A stretch of 64,000 nt of DNA. It comes from Marinicella sediminis. Its GTDB lineage: Bacteria > Pseudomonadota > Gammaproteobacteria > Xanthomonadales > Marinicellaceae. Numbering within the stretch: position 1 is the stretch's first letter; the number at the start of each line of letters is the position of its first letter. The translations under genes and the position numbers were made by a program. This document shows, one piece after another, positions 25,452 to 35,144 of the stretch. Below the pieces are notes generated by a model. That model was not told where the DNA came from. It made no database searches and saw nothing but the letters and a program-made list of their open reading frames with translations. The DNA is taken from contig NZ_MVBD01000010.1 of the NCBI RefSeq assembly GCF_002000055.1, positions 62,001 to 126,000 on the forward strand, written 5' to 3'.

Positions 25452-26611
25452 CAGATGATGACCTCTGTGGCGCCTTCCTGCAGAATCTTGCGGGCAATGA
25501 TCAAGCGCATGATTTCATTGGTGCCTTCCAATATGCGGTGTACCCGGGTATCGCGAACATGCCGCTCCAACGGGTATTCCTTGATGTAACCATATCCACC
25601 ATGTAATTGCAGGGCTTCATCACAAATCTGGAAACACACATCGGTGGCAAATCGTTTGGCCATGGCGCAATAAGCAGTGGCCTGAGGATCTTTATGGTCA
25701 AGCTTGTGGGCTGCCAACCGCACCATTTGCCGGGCCGCAATCAGTTCCGTCAGCATATCAGCCAGTTTGAACTGCAGGGCCTGAAAAGACGCCAGAGTTT
25801 TACCAAATTGTTTACGTTCCAGCATGTAGCTTTGTGCTTCATTGAGGGCAGCCTGAGCCGTTCCCAAAGAGCAAGAGGCAATGTTGATCCGCCCACCATC
25901 CAGACCTTTCATGGCAAATTTAAAGCCTTCGCCTTCCTGACCAATCAGGTATTCAGCCGGAATTGTCACATCTTCAAAAGTAATCAGCCGTGTGGGTTGT
26001 GAGTTCCACCCCATCTTGTCTTCTTTTTTACCGTATGCAATACCATCACTGTCAGCCGGTACCATAAAACAGGATACCCCACGCGGACCGTCTTCACCTG
26101 TACGGGCCATGACGATCAGAACATCGGTTGAACCGGCACCAGAGATGAAGGTTTTACTGCCATTAAGCAGATAACCATCTGCAGACTTTACCGCTGTGGT
26201 TTTCAAGTTACCGGCATCCGAGCCATGACCTGGTTCTGTCAGACAATATGAGGCCAGCAACTCGCCTGAGGTCAACCTGGTGCCCCACTCTGTTGCCAAC
26301 GCCTCACTGCCAAAAGAAGTCAGCATCCAGGCACACATGTTGTGGATGGTCAAATAGGCTGTGGTGGATGTACAGTGTTTAGACATTTCTTCAAATATCA
26401 ACGAGGCATCCAGACGGCTCAACCCCAGACCACCATAGGCCTCGGGTGAGTAAATGCCCAGAAAACCCAGCTCTCCAGTATTTTTGATTACCTCAACCGG
26501 AAAAAAACTGTCCTCATCCCATTGAGCCGCATGGGGTGCCATTTCGGCACTGGCAAACTCTTTGGCCGCATCAACAAATGCCTGTTGGTCTTCATTCAAT
26601 TCAAAGTTCAT
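25451..26611 (-). CDS. Acyl-CoA dehydrogenase, probably isobutyryl-CoA specific
   Basis: A 386-residue FAD-dependent acyl-CoA dehydrogenase. Visible signatures are 'YCLTEPGHGSDAGNLKTTA' (FAD and substrate contact), 'RKQFGKTLASFQALQFKLADM', and a C-terminal 'LHGGYGYIKEYPLERHVRD' with 'EGTNEIMRLIIARKIL', where the catalytic Glu is expected. Operon context with mmsA, HIBCH and mmsB indicates oxidation of isobutyryl-CoA to methacrylyl-CoA. No enoyl-CoA hydratase for the next step is in the operon; that activity must come from elsewhere. Confidence 0.92.
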   Translation of the reverse strand: MNFELNEDQQAFVDAAKEFASAEMAPHAAQWDEDSFFPVEVIKNTGELGFLGIYSPEAYGGLGLSRLDASLIFEEMSKHCTSTTAYLTIHNMCAWMLTSFGSEALATEWGTRLTSGELLASYCLTEPGHGSDAGNLKTTAVKSADGYLLNGSKTFISGAGSTDVLIVMARTGEDGPRGVSCFMVPADSDGIAYGKKEDKMGWNSQPTRLITFEDVTIPAEYLIGQEGEGFKFAMKGLDGGRINIASCSLGTAQAALNEAQSYMLERKQFGKTLASFQALQFKLADMLTELIAARQMVRLAAHKLDHKDPQATAYCAMAKRFATDVCFQICDEALQLHGGYGYIKEYPLERHVRDTRVHRILEGTNEIMRLIIARKILQEGATEVII

Positions 26612-26622
26612 GGTGGCACCTG

Positions 26623-28119
26623 TTATAAGTTAATGGTTGCATTGGGCGCGGCATCATCCGGAATATCCGACTCAAACCAACGGGCCGTGACGGTTTTTGT
26701 TTCTGTGTAAAAACGCACCGCTTGCTTACCATAAGCATGCTGATCACCATAAAAGGATTTTCTCCAGCCAGTGAATGAAAAGAACGGCAGGGGCACAGGA
26801 ATGGGGATGTTGATACCAACCTGCCCGACTTTGATGTCATGTTGAAATTTGCGCGCTGCTGCACCTGAGGAAGTGAACAGTGATGTACCGTTTCCATAAG
26901 GATTGTCATTGATCAGCTCAATCGCTTCTTCCAGGGTCTCAGCAGTCATCACACACAACACCGGACCAAATATCTCTTCCTGGTAAATGGTCATGTCGGT
27001 GGTGACATTGTTGAACAAACTGGGGCCCAACCAATTCCCATTGGGGTACCCTTCCACTTCCAGGCCTCGGCCATCCAACAACAGCTCAGCACCTTCTTCC
27101 ACACCTTTGGCGATCAAGGCTTCCACCCTGGCTTTGGCCTGAGGTGAGATCAATGGACCGTAAAAAGATTCTGGCTTTTTCCAATGACCGGGTTTCATTT
27201 CCGCCATTTTACCTTTGATCTCATCGATCCAGTCTTTGGCTTCACCCACCAACACCGCGACAGAAATGGCCATGCAGCGCTGCCCGGCAGCTCCACAGGA
27301 TGAGCCAGCAATGTTATTGATTACCTGATTTTTGTTGGCATCCGGCATCACCACCATGTGGTTTTTGGCTCCTGCAAAAGCCTGTACCCGCTTGAGGTTG
27401 TCGGTGCCGGTTTTATAAATATGTTCACCCACTGGCACTGAGCCAACGAATGAAATGGCTTCAATGTCATCGTGGTTCAAAATCTGGTCGACCTGGTCTT
27501 TGCCTCCGTGCACCACTTGTAATACATCTTTGGGGAAGCCTGCTTCATAGAACAACTCCGCCAGTCTCATTGGGGTGTTGGGGTCCTGCTCGGACGGTTT
27601 CAATACAAAGGTGTTGCCACAGACAACAGCCATTGGGAACATCCACAATGGAATCATTGCCGGAAAGTTAAACGGCGTGATCCCCGCGCAGACGCCCAGG
27701 GGCTGAATCAGGCTGTAGGTATCGACTTTTGAAGCCACATTTTCAACCGTTTCACCCATCATCATTGAAGGGATGTTAGCAGCATGTTCTGCCACTTCAA
27801 TACCACGCCATACATCACCTTTGGCATCCTCAAAGTTTTTACCGGTCTCTTCGGCCAGGATTTCAGCCAGTTCATCATGATGCGCTTTCAGCAGATGTTG
27901 AAAGTTCAGCATCATCCGTGCCCGTTTGGTGACTGGTACGTCTTTCCATGTTTCAAACGCTTTTTTCGCTGAAGCAATGGCCTGTTCCATTTCATCTTCG
28001 GTGGCCATGGGTACCTGGCAAATCACTTCCTGTGTGGCCGGATCGGTCACATCCAACCAGTCAGCGCTTTGGCTGATCACTGATTGACCATCAATAAACA
28101 TAGAGACTTTACGTGTCAT
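26623..28119 (-). CDS. mmsA: CoA-acylating methylmalonate-semialdehyde dehydrogenase
   Basis: A 498-residue aldehyde dehydrogenase. It converts methylmalonate semialdehyde to propionyl-CoA with NAD and CoA, the last step of the valine distal pathway. It shows the MmsA features '[13 protein letters not shown]', '[13 protein letters not shown]' and '[11 protein letters not shown]' with the catalytic Cys, and 'EEIFGPVL'. The start at 28119 has AAGGT 7 nt upstream and gives the family's usual length; the longer in-frame start at 28152 lacks support. It is the first gene of the operon. Confidence 0.95.
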   Translation of the reverse strand: MTRKVSMFIDGQSVISQSADWLDVTDPATQEVICQVPMATEDEMEQAIASAKKAFETWKDVPVTKRARMMLNFQHLLKAHHDELAEILAEETGKNFEDAKGDVWRGIEVAEHAANIPSMMMGETVENVASKVDTYSLIQPLGVCAGITPFNFPAMIPLWMFPMAVVCGNTFVLKPSEQDPNTPMRLAELFYEAGFPKDVLQVVHGGKDQVDQILNHDDIEAISFVGSVPVGEHIYKTGTDNLKRVQAFAGAKNHMVVMPDANKNQVINNIAGSSCGAAGQRCMAISVAVLVGEAKDWIDEIKGKMAEMKPGHWKKPESFYGPLISPQAKARVEALIAKGVEEGAELLLDGRGLEVEGYPNGNWLGPSLFNNVTTDMTIYQEEIFGPVLCVMTAETLEEAIELINDNPYGNGTSLFTSSGAAARKFQHDIKVGQVGINIPIPVPLPFFSFTGWRKSFYGDQHAYGKQAVRFYTETKTVTARWFESDIPDDAAPNATINL

Positions 28120-28442
28120 AGAGTTACCTTTCGTTTGTAGGCGGGTTTTCACCCTGTGCCTGTGTGCAAATCAGCATCCAATACGCGCTCAATTGCTGAG
28201 CGTCATCGCGGTGCATGAAATTCAATCTTAAGAATGTTGTTTTGAGCCCAAGCAGGATGTCCCCCTGCGAAGCCAGTCGTGTCGATGAATGGCTTGCTTT
28301 TTGGGCAGCGACATTGTACCACCAGACAGGGTAAAATTCATGTGATGCAGTCGGAATTTACGGCAAAAATCACGCATTTTGTACCATCATACACAACAAG
28401 ATTTGTTAGAATCAATGAACCACCACAAACAATGATTCAGCC
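28120..28442. promoter_or_regulatory. Divergent intergenic region upstream of mmsA
   Basis: A 323-bp stretch between mmsA (minus) and a small lipoprotein gene (plus). It contains no supported gene. It should hold both promoters, but I see no clear -10/-35 pair or operator palindrome. No regulator gene of the BkdR or MmsR type lies adjacent. Confidence 0.4.
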
Positions 28443-28676
28443 ATGCCAAACAAAAAAATGCTCATCTCCCTGTTCACCATCACAATCCTGACTTCTTGCG
28501 CCACTGATCCGATAGATCCACTGGACCCCACGCAAGGCGGAAAAGCCGGGTTGCAACCTCAGTGCCCGATCGGCTATGAACCGGTTTACAGCACCGAAAT
28601 AGTCATCAAATCGACCGATGATGATAAAAAAACCGGCAAAGCCCAACGCACCTTCAGGTGTGAACCCATTCGTTGA
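28443..28676 (+). CDS. Small predicted lipoprotein
   Basis: A 77-residue protein with a lipoprotein signal peptide. A hydrophobic stretch at about 6-17 leads to the lipobox LTSC with Cys19, followed by a short acidic, Pro-rich mature region with two further Cys residues. The residue after the Cys is Ala, so an outer-membrane destination is likely. No domain is recognised. It lies 29 bp ahead of the large amidase gene and may share its transcript. Confidence 0.65.
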   Translation: MPNKKMLISLFTITILTSCATDPIDPLDPTQGGKAGLQPQCPIGYEPVYSTEIVIKSTDDDKKTGKAQRTFRCEPIR

Positions 28677-28705
28677 TGATCAAATGATGTCCTGACTGAT
28701 CATTT

Positions 28706-31531
28706 ATGCCAGCTGTCAAAACACAACTGTTGCTACTGGTGACTGCCGCACTGCTGTCAGGCCAAACCACCCAGGCTGCCATTATCTGGCAACACAGTCA
28801 ATGGCAGCACACTGAATTACAGGCTGACTCCGGGCTCACCGAGCAGGTCAACACGCTGTTGAAACGTTCGCAGAACCGTCACAATCAATCATTGTTGCCT
28901 GCTGACAATCAGGTAACTGACACCAAAATCCTTGACCAGGCCCTGATCATCACCGTTCAGATAAACCATCATTTCAAACAACACATGCTCAACGAGTCCT
29001 GGTTAGAGCAGGTCAGCCGCTTATTGGATCTGAATCTGGATCAGCTGGCCCCGGGGATCCGTCAGATTCACCTGAACACCACCATTGATGGGCGCAGCGT
29101 TTCTCTGCCGAGTCTGCTGCACATCACACCAGTTCCAGATAAACCTGATGATCGAGTCAAAACCAGACGCAAAGCAGCTGGCCCGGTAACTGACCTGAGT
29201 GATAAAACACTGTTCATCTCTCAGGCCCATGGCTGGATTGATTATGATGACTTCCGCGAATGGTCCACTCAGCGCGGCATAACCCATGACATCGTAGAAG
29301 ATTTTGTCAATGCCGAGGGCATCAATCAATACCTGCTGGATTATTTCAGCCTCGCCGGCGCTGAATTATTCACCCTCAGAGAACGGGATCTCAATACGCA
29401 GATGGTGATTGTTGACAATGAAGATGGTTTGAGCAACCCCACCAATGGCACGTATCTTGAAACCGGCGATGCCGGGTTATTTGGCGACAGTGGTGCCAAT
29501 GGTTTTAAAAATTTTCAGGCCCCTTACAGCGACACCAATGATCCGTTCCGGGACAATGGAGGCACCGACCGCATCATCACCACCAGCCCAACAGAAACCG
29601 CCACTGCAGTTTGGCGGCCCGTGATCAGCGAGGCTGATGAATATGATGTGTATGTGTCCTATTCCGGTGTGGGCAACCGGGCCAGTGATGCCCGCTACAC
29701 CATCCGCCATGGAGGGATTGATACCACTGTGCTGGTTGATCAAACCAAACACCGCTATGTGTGGAATTACCTGGGCCGGTTTTATTTTGCTGCCGGCGGT
29801 GACCATGCCATTACCCTGAGCAATCAATCAGCAGAGCCAGGCACCAGCGTTTCTGCCGATGCCGTGCGGCTGGGTGGTGGTATGGGTGATGTGATTGGCC
29901 ACAACAACGGCACCCTCAGTGGCCATCCACGCTGGGAGGAAGGCGCACGCACCTGGACGCAATTTCAAGGAGCCAGTCAAAGCGTATATCAGGGCGGCGA
30001 TGTGACCGCACGTTCGAGGTTTGCTGACTGGGAACACTACAGCGTGGAAGACTCTGTCTATGTGTCCTGGCATTCGAATGCCGCCACCGGCAATGCCCGT
30101 GGCACCAGTTCCTATATTTACTCGGCCAATCCACCAGATGGCACGTATGACATCACCCAGGCCCATCCTGGATCAGCGAATCTGCAAACCGCCATTCATG
30201 AAGAATTGATCAATGACATCCGTGCCGGCTGGGATGCCAACTGGAGTGATCGTGGCAAGCGATCGGCCTATTTTGGCGAAGTTAACCCCACCCACAACGA
30301 TGAAATGCCTGCCGTGTTATTGGAAATGGCCTTTCATGACAATGCCGATGACGCCGACGCCCTGCGCCACCCCGGCTTTCGAAAACTGGCCGCCCGGGCC
30401 ATTTATCAGGGCGTGGTCAGGTATTTCGCTGAACGGGATGGCATCAACATAACCCTCTTGCCAGAACCACCCAGCCATTTGCAGGTCACCTCACCAGCCA
30501 GCGGTACTTTGCAGGTCCAATGGCAGGCACCGCTCACCGACAACCAGGACCTGCTCGGTGATGCGGCCGATGACTACCTGGTCTATCTGTCAGCCGATGG
30601 GAAAAATTTTGACAATGGCACGGTGGTTGATGGCTTGTCACTGACCCTCGCAGACCGTACCCCGGGTGAAATGGTTTTCGTTAAAGTCAAAGCCCGCAAT
30701 GCCGGCGGACGCTCGCTGGACAGTGAAACCCTGGCCACCCGCATCAGTTATCAGGGTGAACCCCGGGTGCTGGTCATCAATGGCTTTGACCGGCTTAATT
30801 CAGGTCAGCTGATTTTACAAAATATGCCAGACATTGGAGGTTTTGTTGATCGCATGTACCTCTCCCAAATGAACACCTTCGATTACATCATCCAGCATGG
30901 CACAGCGCTGAACGAGTCAGGTGTGGGTTTTGACAGCATCAGCAATGAGCTGATCGAGGATGCCCTGTTTACACTGAATCCTGTCAGCCACCTGGCGGTG
31001 TTTTGGATTCTGGGAGAAGAATCCAGTCTGGGAGACACCCTGAACAACGCAGAACAAGCCGCATTGCAGAGCTACCTCAATGCCGGCGGCAAATTGTTCA
31101 TCAGTGGTGCTGAAATTGGTTGGGATCTGGATTTTCTGGGCTCAGGTGCAGATCAGGACTTTTACCACAACACACTGATGACTGCTTATGTGGCCGATGA
31201 TGCCAACACATTCAATGCAACAGGAGTGAGCGGGTCGCCTTTTGCCAGTTTGAACAGCCTGGACTTTGATGACGGTACCGGACCGGCTTACCGGGTGGAG
31301 TTTGCCGATGTGCTCAACCCACTCAATGGCGCAGCCAGCTGTTTACAGTACAGCACCGGCGGCGCGGCCTGCACTTTTGTAGATACCGGCACCTATCAGC
31401 TGATTCATTTGGGCTTTCCTTTCGAGACCATTACCCAGTCCGCCATGCGTGATGAATTGATGGCCGAAACCCTGAATTACCTGGCCATCCCATATTTCTC
31501 AGATGTGATTTTTGCCAACAGCTTCGATTGA
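28706..31531 (+). CDS. Multidomain N-acetylmuramoyl-L-alanine amidase with GFD-type tail
   Basis: A 941-residue exported protein (signal peptide about 1-24). Residues about 155-590 form an amidase_3-type domain with 'ISQAHGWIDY', 'VYVSWHSNA' and 'PAVLLEMAFHDN', the last holding the expected catalytic Glu. A golvesin-C-terminal-like beta-sandwich (about 290-395, 'YDVYVSYSG...DARYTI') is inserted inside the catalytic domain. After it come a fibronectin type III domain (about 590-680) and a C-terminal domain of about 250 residues beginning 'RVLVINGFDR'. It ends DVIFANSFD, matching the tail family in this window. It probably cleaves peptidoglycan outside the cell or at the envelope. Confidence 0.82.
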   Translation: MPAVKTQLLLLVTAALLSGQTTQAAIIWQHSQWQHTELQADSGLTEQVNTLLKRSQNRHNQSLLPADNQVTDTKILDQALIITVQINHHFKQHMLNESWLEQVSRLLDLNLDQLAPGIRQIHLNTTIDGRSVSLPSLLHITPVPDKPDDRVKTRRKAAGPVTDLSDKTLFISQAHGWIDYDDFREWSTQRGITHDIVEDFVNAEGINQYLLDYFSLAGAELFTLRERDLNTQMVIVDNEDGLSNPTNGTYLETGDAGLFGDSGANGFKNFQAPYSDTNDPFRDNGGTDRIITTSPTETATAVWRPVISEADEYDVYVSYSGVGNRASDARYTIRHGGIDTTVLVDQTKHRYVWNYLGRFYFAAGGDHAITLSNQSAEPGTSVSADAVRLGGGMGDVIGHNNGTLSGHPRWEEGARTWTQFQGASQSVYQGGDVTARSRFADWEHYSVEDSVYVSWHSNAATGNARGTSSYIYSANPPDGTYDITQAHPGSANLQTAIHEELINDIRAGWDANWSDRGKRSAYFGEVNPTHNDEMPAVLLEMAFHDNADDADALRHPGFRKLAARAIYQGVVRYFAERDGINITLLPEPPSHLQVTSPASGTLQVQWQAPLTDNQDLLGDAADDYLVYLSADGKNFDNGTVVDGLSLTLADRTPGEMVFVKVKARNAGGRSLDSETLATRISYQGEPRVLVINGFDRLNSGQLILQNMPDIGGFVDRMYLSQMNTFDYIIQHGTALNESGVGFDSISNELIEDALFTLNPVSHLAVFWILGEESSLGDTLNNAEQAALQSYLNAGGKLFISGAEIGWDLDFLGSGADQDFYHNTLMTAYVADDANTFNATGVSGSPFASLNSLDFDDGTGPAYRVEFADVLNPLNGAASCLQYSTGGAACTFVDTGTYQLIHLGFPFETITQSAMRDELMAETLNYLAIPYFSDVIFANSFD

Positions 31532-31633
31532 TCAGCAAACTCAGCTGATTGGCAGGCTGACTTGTTGCCATTAGATGTTATGATGTCCTCAGACTAACCA
31601 GTATTATTCAAACCAACAGGAACAACGAAAACG

Positions 31634-33241
31634 ATGGATTTTGCCTGGGTCGCACTGGCCCTCAATGATTTACTATGGATCGGCGTGGCCTTTGCTTTCG
31701 GCCTGATCGCCAAACGTTTTGGTCTGCCACCATTGGTGGGCTTTTTGATCGCCGGTTTTGTGCTGAGTTCACAAAGCAACATAGATGAAAGTTTGCTGAA
31801 AAAAATGGCCGATCTGGGCATCACGTTGCTGCTGTTCACCATCGGTCTGAAAATCCACTTGAAAAACATCCTCCGCCCTCAAGTCTGGGCAGTGACCCTG
31901 ATACACACTTCTTTGGTGGTATTGCTGATCGGCGCATTGGTGCTGTTACTGGCTTTGACCGGGTTGACACTGGTGGCTGGATTCAGTGTACAACAGGCCG
32001 CGTTACTGGGCTTCGCCCTGAGCTTTTCCAGTACCGTTTTTGTGGTCAAAGCACTGGAAGAAAAAGGTGAGATTGACTCCTTACATGGCCGTCTGGCCAT
32101 TGGCATCCTGATCATTCAGGACATCCTGGCGGTGATTTTTCTGGCGGCCTCAACCGGCAAAGTACCCTCTGTCTGGGCCCTGACCTTACTGCTGTTGATA
32201 CCCTGTCGACCGGTGCTGTTCAAGATTTTTGACTGGGTAGGTCGTGGCGAACTGTTGATATTATATGGTTTGTTGCTGGCCATCGGTGGCGCTGAAATCT
32301 TCGAATTGGTGGGCATCAAAGGTGACCTTGGCGCGCTGATTCTGGGGGTGATGATTGCCTCACACCGCAAAGCCGAAGAGCTGGTTAAAACCATGCTGGG
32401 TTTCAAAGACCTTTTTCTGCTGGGTTTTTTCCTCTCGGTAGGCCTCAGCGGAGTACCCGGCAGTGAAACCATATGGATGGCTTGTCTGCTGACCCCATTG
32501 ATCCTGCTCAAGGGCGGGTTGTTTTACTCCCTGTTTCTGAAGTTTAACCTGCGAGCCCGCACGTCCCTGCTGTCCACCATCAATTTAAGCAACTACAGTG
32601 AATTTGGCCTCATCGTGATCGCCATTGGCGTTACCAATGCCTGGATTGAAGAACAATGGTTACTGGTTCTGGCCCTGGCCATTTCTTTTTCATTCGTGAT
32701 CTCCGCCATGCTCAGTGCCCAAGCCAATAACCTGTACACCCGTTACCGCAGGATACTGAAGAAAAACCAAAGCGATAAACGCTTGCCTTATGATCAATTG
32801 GTTGATCTGGGCAAGGCCAAAGTAGCGGTGATTGGTATGGGGGCCGTTGGAACCGGAGCCTATGACCAATTGCTCAGCATGCATCAAAACGCCATAGTGG
32901 GCATCGATATCAATGCCCAAACTGTGGCCAACCAGGTGAGTGAACAACGCCATGTGATTCTGGGTGACCCCAGTGATGCCGACTTTTGGGACCGGGTTAA
33001 CCAATCAAAAGACCTTGAACTGGTGTTGCTGACGCTACCTACTTTCAATGCCACCATGGCTGTGGTTGAGATGCTCAAAGAATCCGGCTATACAGGCCAA
33101 ATCGCCGCCACTGCCAAATTTGAAGATGAAATGAACGAGTTACTCCAGGCCGGGGTCGACACGGTGTTCAACATGCACACCGAAGCCGGTGCCGGTTTTG
33201 CCGCTCATGCCATGACTCAGGGTACCAGCCAAAAAACATGA
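31634..33241 (+). CDS. CPA2-type monovalent cation:proton antiporter with TrkA-N domain
   Basis: A 535-residue membrane protein. About 12 hydrophobic segments cover residues 8-375, including 'LPPLVGFLIAGFVLS', 'FALSFSSTVFVVKAL' and 'GILIIQDILAVIFL', the usual CPA2/Kef pattern. A cytoplasmic TrkA-N Rossmann domain follows (about 398-520) with 'VAVIGMGAVGTGAYDQL'. Family members exchange K+ or Na+ for protons and respond to nucleotide or redox state. The stop overlaps the next start by four bases (ATGA), so it is coupled to the downstream diguanylate cyclase gene. Confidence 0.9.
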   Translation: MDFAWVALALNDLLWIGVAFAFGLIAKRFGLPPLVGFLIAGFVLSSQSNIDESLLKKMADLGITLLLFTIGLKIHLKNILRPQVWAVTLIHTSLVVLLIGALVLLLALTGLTLVAGFSVQQAALLGFALSFSSTVFVVKALEEKGEIDSLHGRLAIGILIIQDILAVIFLAASTGKVPSVWALTLLLLIPCRPVLFKIFDWVGRGELLILYGLLLAIGGAEIFELVGIKGDLGALILGVMIASHRKAEELVKTMLGFKDLFLLGFFLSVGLSGVPGSETIWMACLLTPLILLKGGLFYSLFLKFNLRARTSLLSTINLSNYSEFGLIVIAIGVTNAWIEEQWLLVLALAISFSFVISAMLSAQANNLYTRYRRILKKNQSDKRLPYDQLVDLGKAKVAVIGMGAVGTGAYDQLLSMHQNAIVGIDINAQTVANQVSEQRHVILGDPSDADFWDRVNQSKDLELVLLTLPTFNATMAVVEMLKESGYTGQIAATAKFEDEMNELLQAGVDTVFNMHTEAGAGFAAHAMTQGTSQKT

Positions 33242-35007
33242 GGGCACATTTATCCTTTACGCAATTCCTGATCACCAGACTGTGCTTTTTATCAGTCCTC
33301 TTTGCAACACCTGCCTACTCCAAACCACCTACCGAGTTGCTCGACATTGATGAACTCATTTACCAGGAACAATCGGAAGCACTGCTGCAGATAGAACAAC
33401 GCCGGCGGATGGAACCGGATGAGTTGACCTCGATTTGGCTGAGTGTTTTGGAAGCCAAGACACTGTATCATCAAAATCGATTTGCTGATTCCCAATCGTT
33501 ATTGATCAATGCAGAGTCTGCCAGTGAGGAGCTCAACGAACCTGAGCTTAAAGAAATGATTTTGCGGCTAATGGGGCAGAACTTCTATCGGATGGGCGGC
33601 TTTGATCAGGCCATGAACCACGCTTTGAAAGCCCAGCTCATTGCAGAGCAACATCAACTGGGTTGGGAGCAGGCGCAATTGACTAACCTGATAGCCGCCA
33701 TTCATTTGCGCTCTGGAAACCATCAACTGGCCCTGAAATATTTCAAACAAGCGCTGGCTTATTTCACCTCAGTAAATGCCAAAATCGATGTTGCAAAACT
33801 GAACAATAATCTGGGAGCAGTTTACATTGAAACCAAGCAATTTACTGAAGCCAGCAGACACCTTGAACACGCACTGGTGCTCGCCGTCGAACTGGATCGC
33901 CCAACAACATTGGTATCGGCACTGGTGAATAAAATTGAATTGTTTGTCAATCAACAGCTCTATGACCAAGCAATCAGCACCTACCAAACCTGTCTCAGTC
34001 ATGCTGCTGAAACCCGCTTGAGCAGCTTTGAGGTTTGGTGTCTTGAGGCCGGCGCAGAACTCTTTCAGCGTCAAGGCCGTTATTTACAGGCCATAGAAGT
34101 TGCCAATCGGGCCTATCAAATGGCCGGTGAACAACAGTTACATCAATCACAGATTAACCTGGGAAAACTGTTGGTTTCACTCTACTCTGAAACACAACAA
34201 TTTCAGCAAGCTCTGGACATTTCAGCAGCCAACCTCGACCAGGTTGAATCAATCAAAGATCAGGTGTTAAAACTCAAATTGGAAGAAGTCCGTGCCCTGA
34301 ATGATGTGGCCAAAACCCAAGCTCAGTTGAGATTTGAGCGACAACAAAACAATTTACTCGAGCAAAACCAACGACTGACATGGACTGGCATCATCATTTT
34401 GCTACCGATGCTTGCGCTGGCACTCTTTTTACTGAAAATCAAACAACGTCTGCTCAAAGACCTCAATACCCAACAATTGGAAACCCATAACGCCTTAAAT
34501 GCCATGAAGGAAGCCAAAGACCTCAATGAGAAACTGGCACGCACCGATCCGCTGACAGGGCTGCTAAATCGTCGGGCTATGACACGCATACTGGATGATT
34601 TAGCACTTGATTTCACACATCATCACCTGCTGATGATCGATGTTGACGATTTTAAAAAAATCAATGATCATCGTGGACACTCAACGGGTGATGAAGTGCT
34701 TACCAGTTTATCAAACACCTTAAAACAGCAGTTAGGGGAGCACGCGTTGGCAGCCCGTTGGGGTGGGGAGGAATTCCTGGTATTGCTCGGTCCTTGTGAC
34801 AGATCCGCTGCCAAATCAATCGCCGAAGAATTACGCAAAACAGTAGCCAATCAACAGATTGGTAACCCGGCCATGAGCATTACCATCAGCCTTGGGCTGT
34901 GCCACGGCACGACCGGGGATGGTATTGATCAATGGATTCACCGAGCAGATCAAGCATTGTATTGCAGCAAAAATTCTGGCAAAAACTGTTTGTCAGTCAG
35001 TCCGTAA
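33238..35007 (+). CDS. TPR-containing membrane diguanylate cyclase
   Basis: A 589-residue protein. A signal peptide or signal anchor is at about 8-28, then periplasmic TPR-like helical repeats (about 60-340). A transmembrane span at about 382-400 is followed by a coiled linker and a GGDEF domain (about 435-585). The domain begins 'TDPLTGLLNRRAM' and has the active site RWGGEEF. The GGEEF sequence is compatible with c-di-GMP synthesis. I see no clear RxxD inhibitory site. It is translationally coupled to the CPA2 antiporter gene, an unusual partnership. Confidence 0.9.
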   Translation: MRAHLSFTQFLITRLCFLSVLFATPAYSKPPTELLDIDELIYQEQSEALLQIEQRRRMEPDELTSIWLSVLEAKTLYHQNRFADSQSLLINAESASEELNEPELKEMILRLMGQNFYRMGGFDQAMNHALKAQLIAEQHQLGWEQAQLTNLIAAIHLRSGNHQLALKYFKQALAYFTSVNAKIDVAKLNNNLGAVYIETKQFTEASRHLEHALVLAVELDRPTTLVSALVNKIELFVNQQLYDQAISTYQTCLSHAAETRLSSFEVWCLEAGAELFQRQGRYLQAIEVANRAYQMAGEQQLHQSQINLGKLLVSLYSETQQFQQALDISAANLDQVESIKDQVLKLKLEEVRALNDVAKTQAQLRFERQQNNLLEQNQRLTWTGIIILLPMLALALFLLKIKQRLLKDLNTQQLETHNALNAMKEAKDLNEKLARTDPLTGLLNRRAMTRILDDLALDFTHHHLLMIDVDDFKKINDHRGHSTGDEVLTSLSNTLKQQLGEHALAARWGGEEFLVLLGPCDRSAAKSIAEELRKTVANQQIGNPAMSITISLGLCHGTTGDGIDQWIHRADQALYCSKNSGKNCLSVSP

Positions 35008-35144
35008 TTTAGGTCAGTAATTCATTCAACGCTCATGGAAACAATTCACCACAGACGATCATGAGTTAATGCCACTGATAATAATCCATTCGATGATTAA
35101 AATCTGGCCTATAATCAAAGATCACTCTTAGGACAGCATCTACA

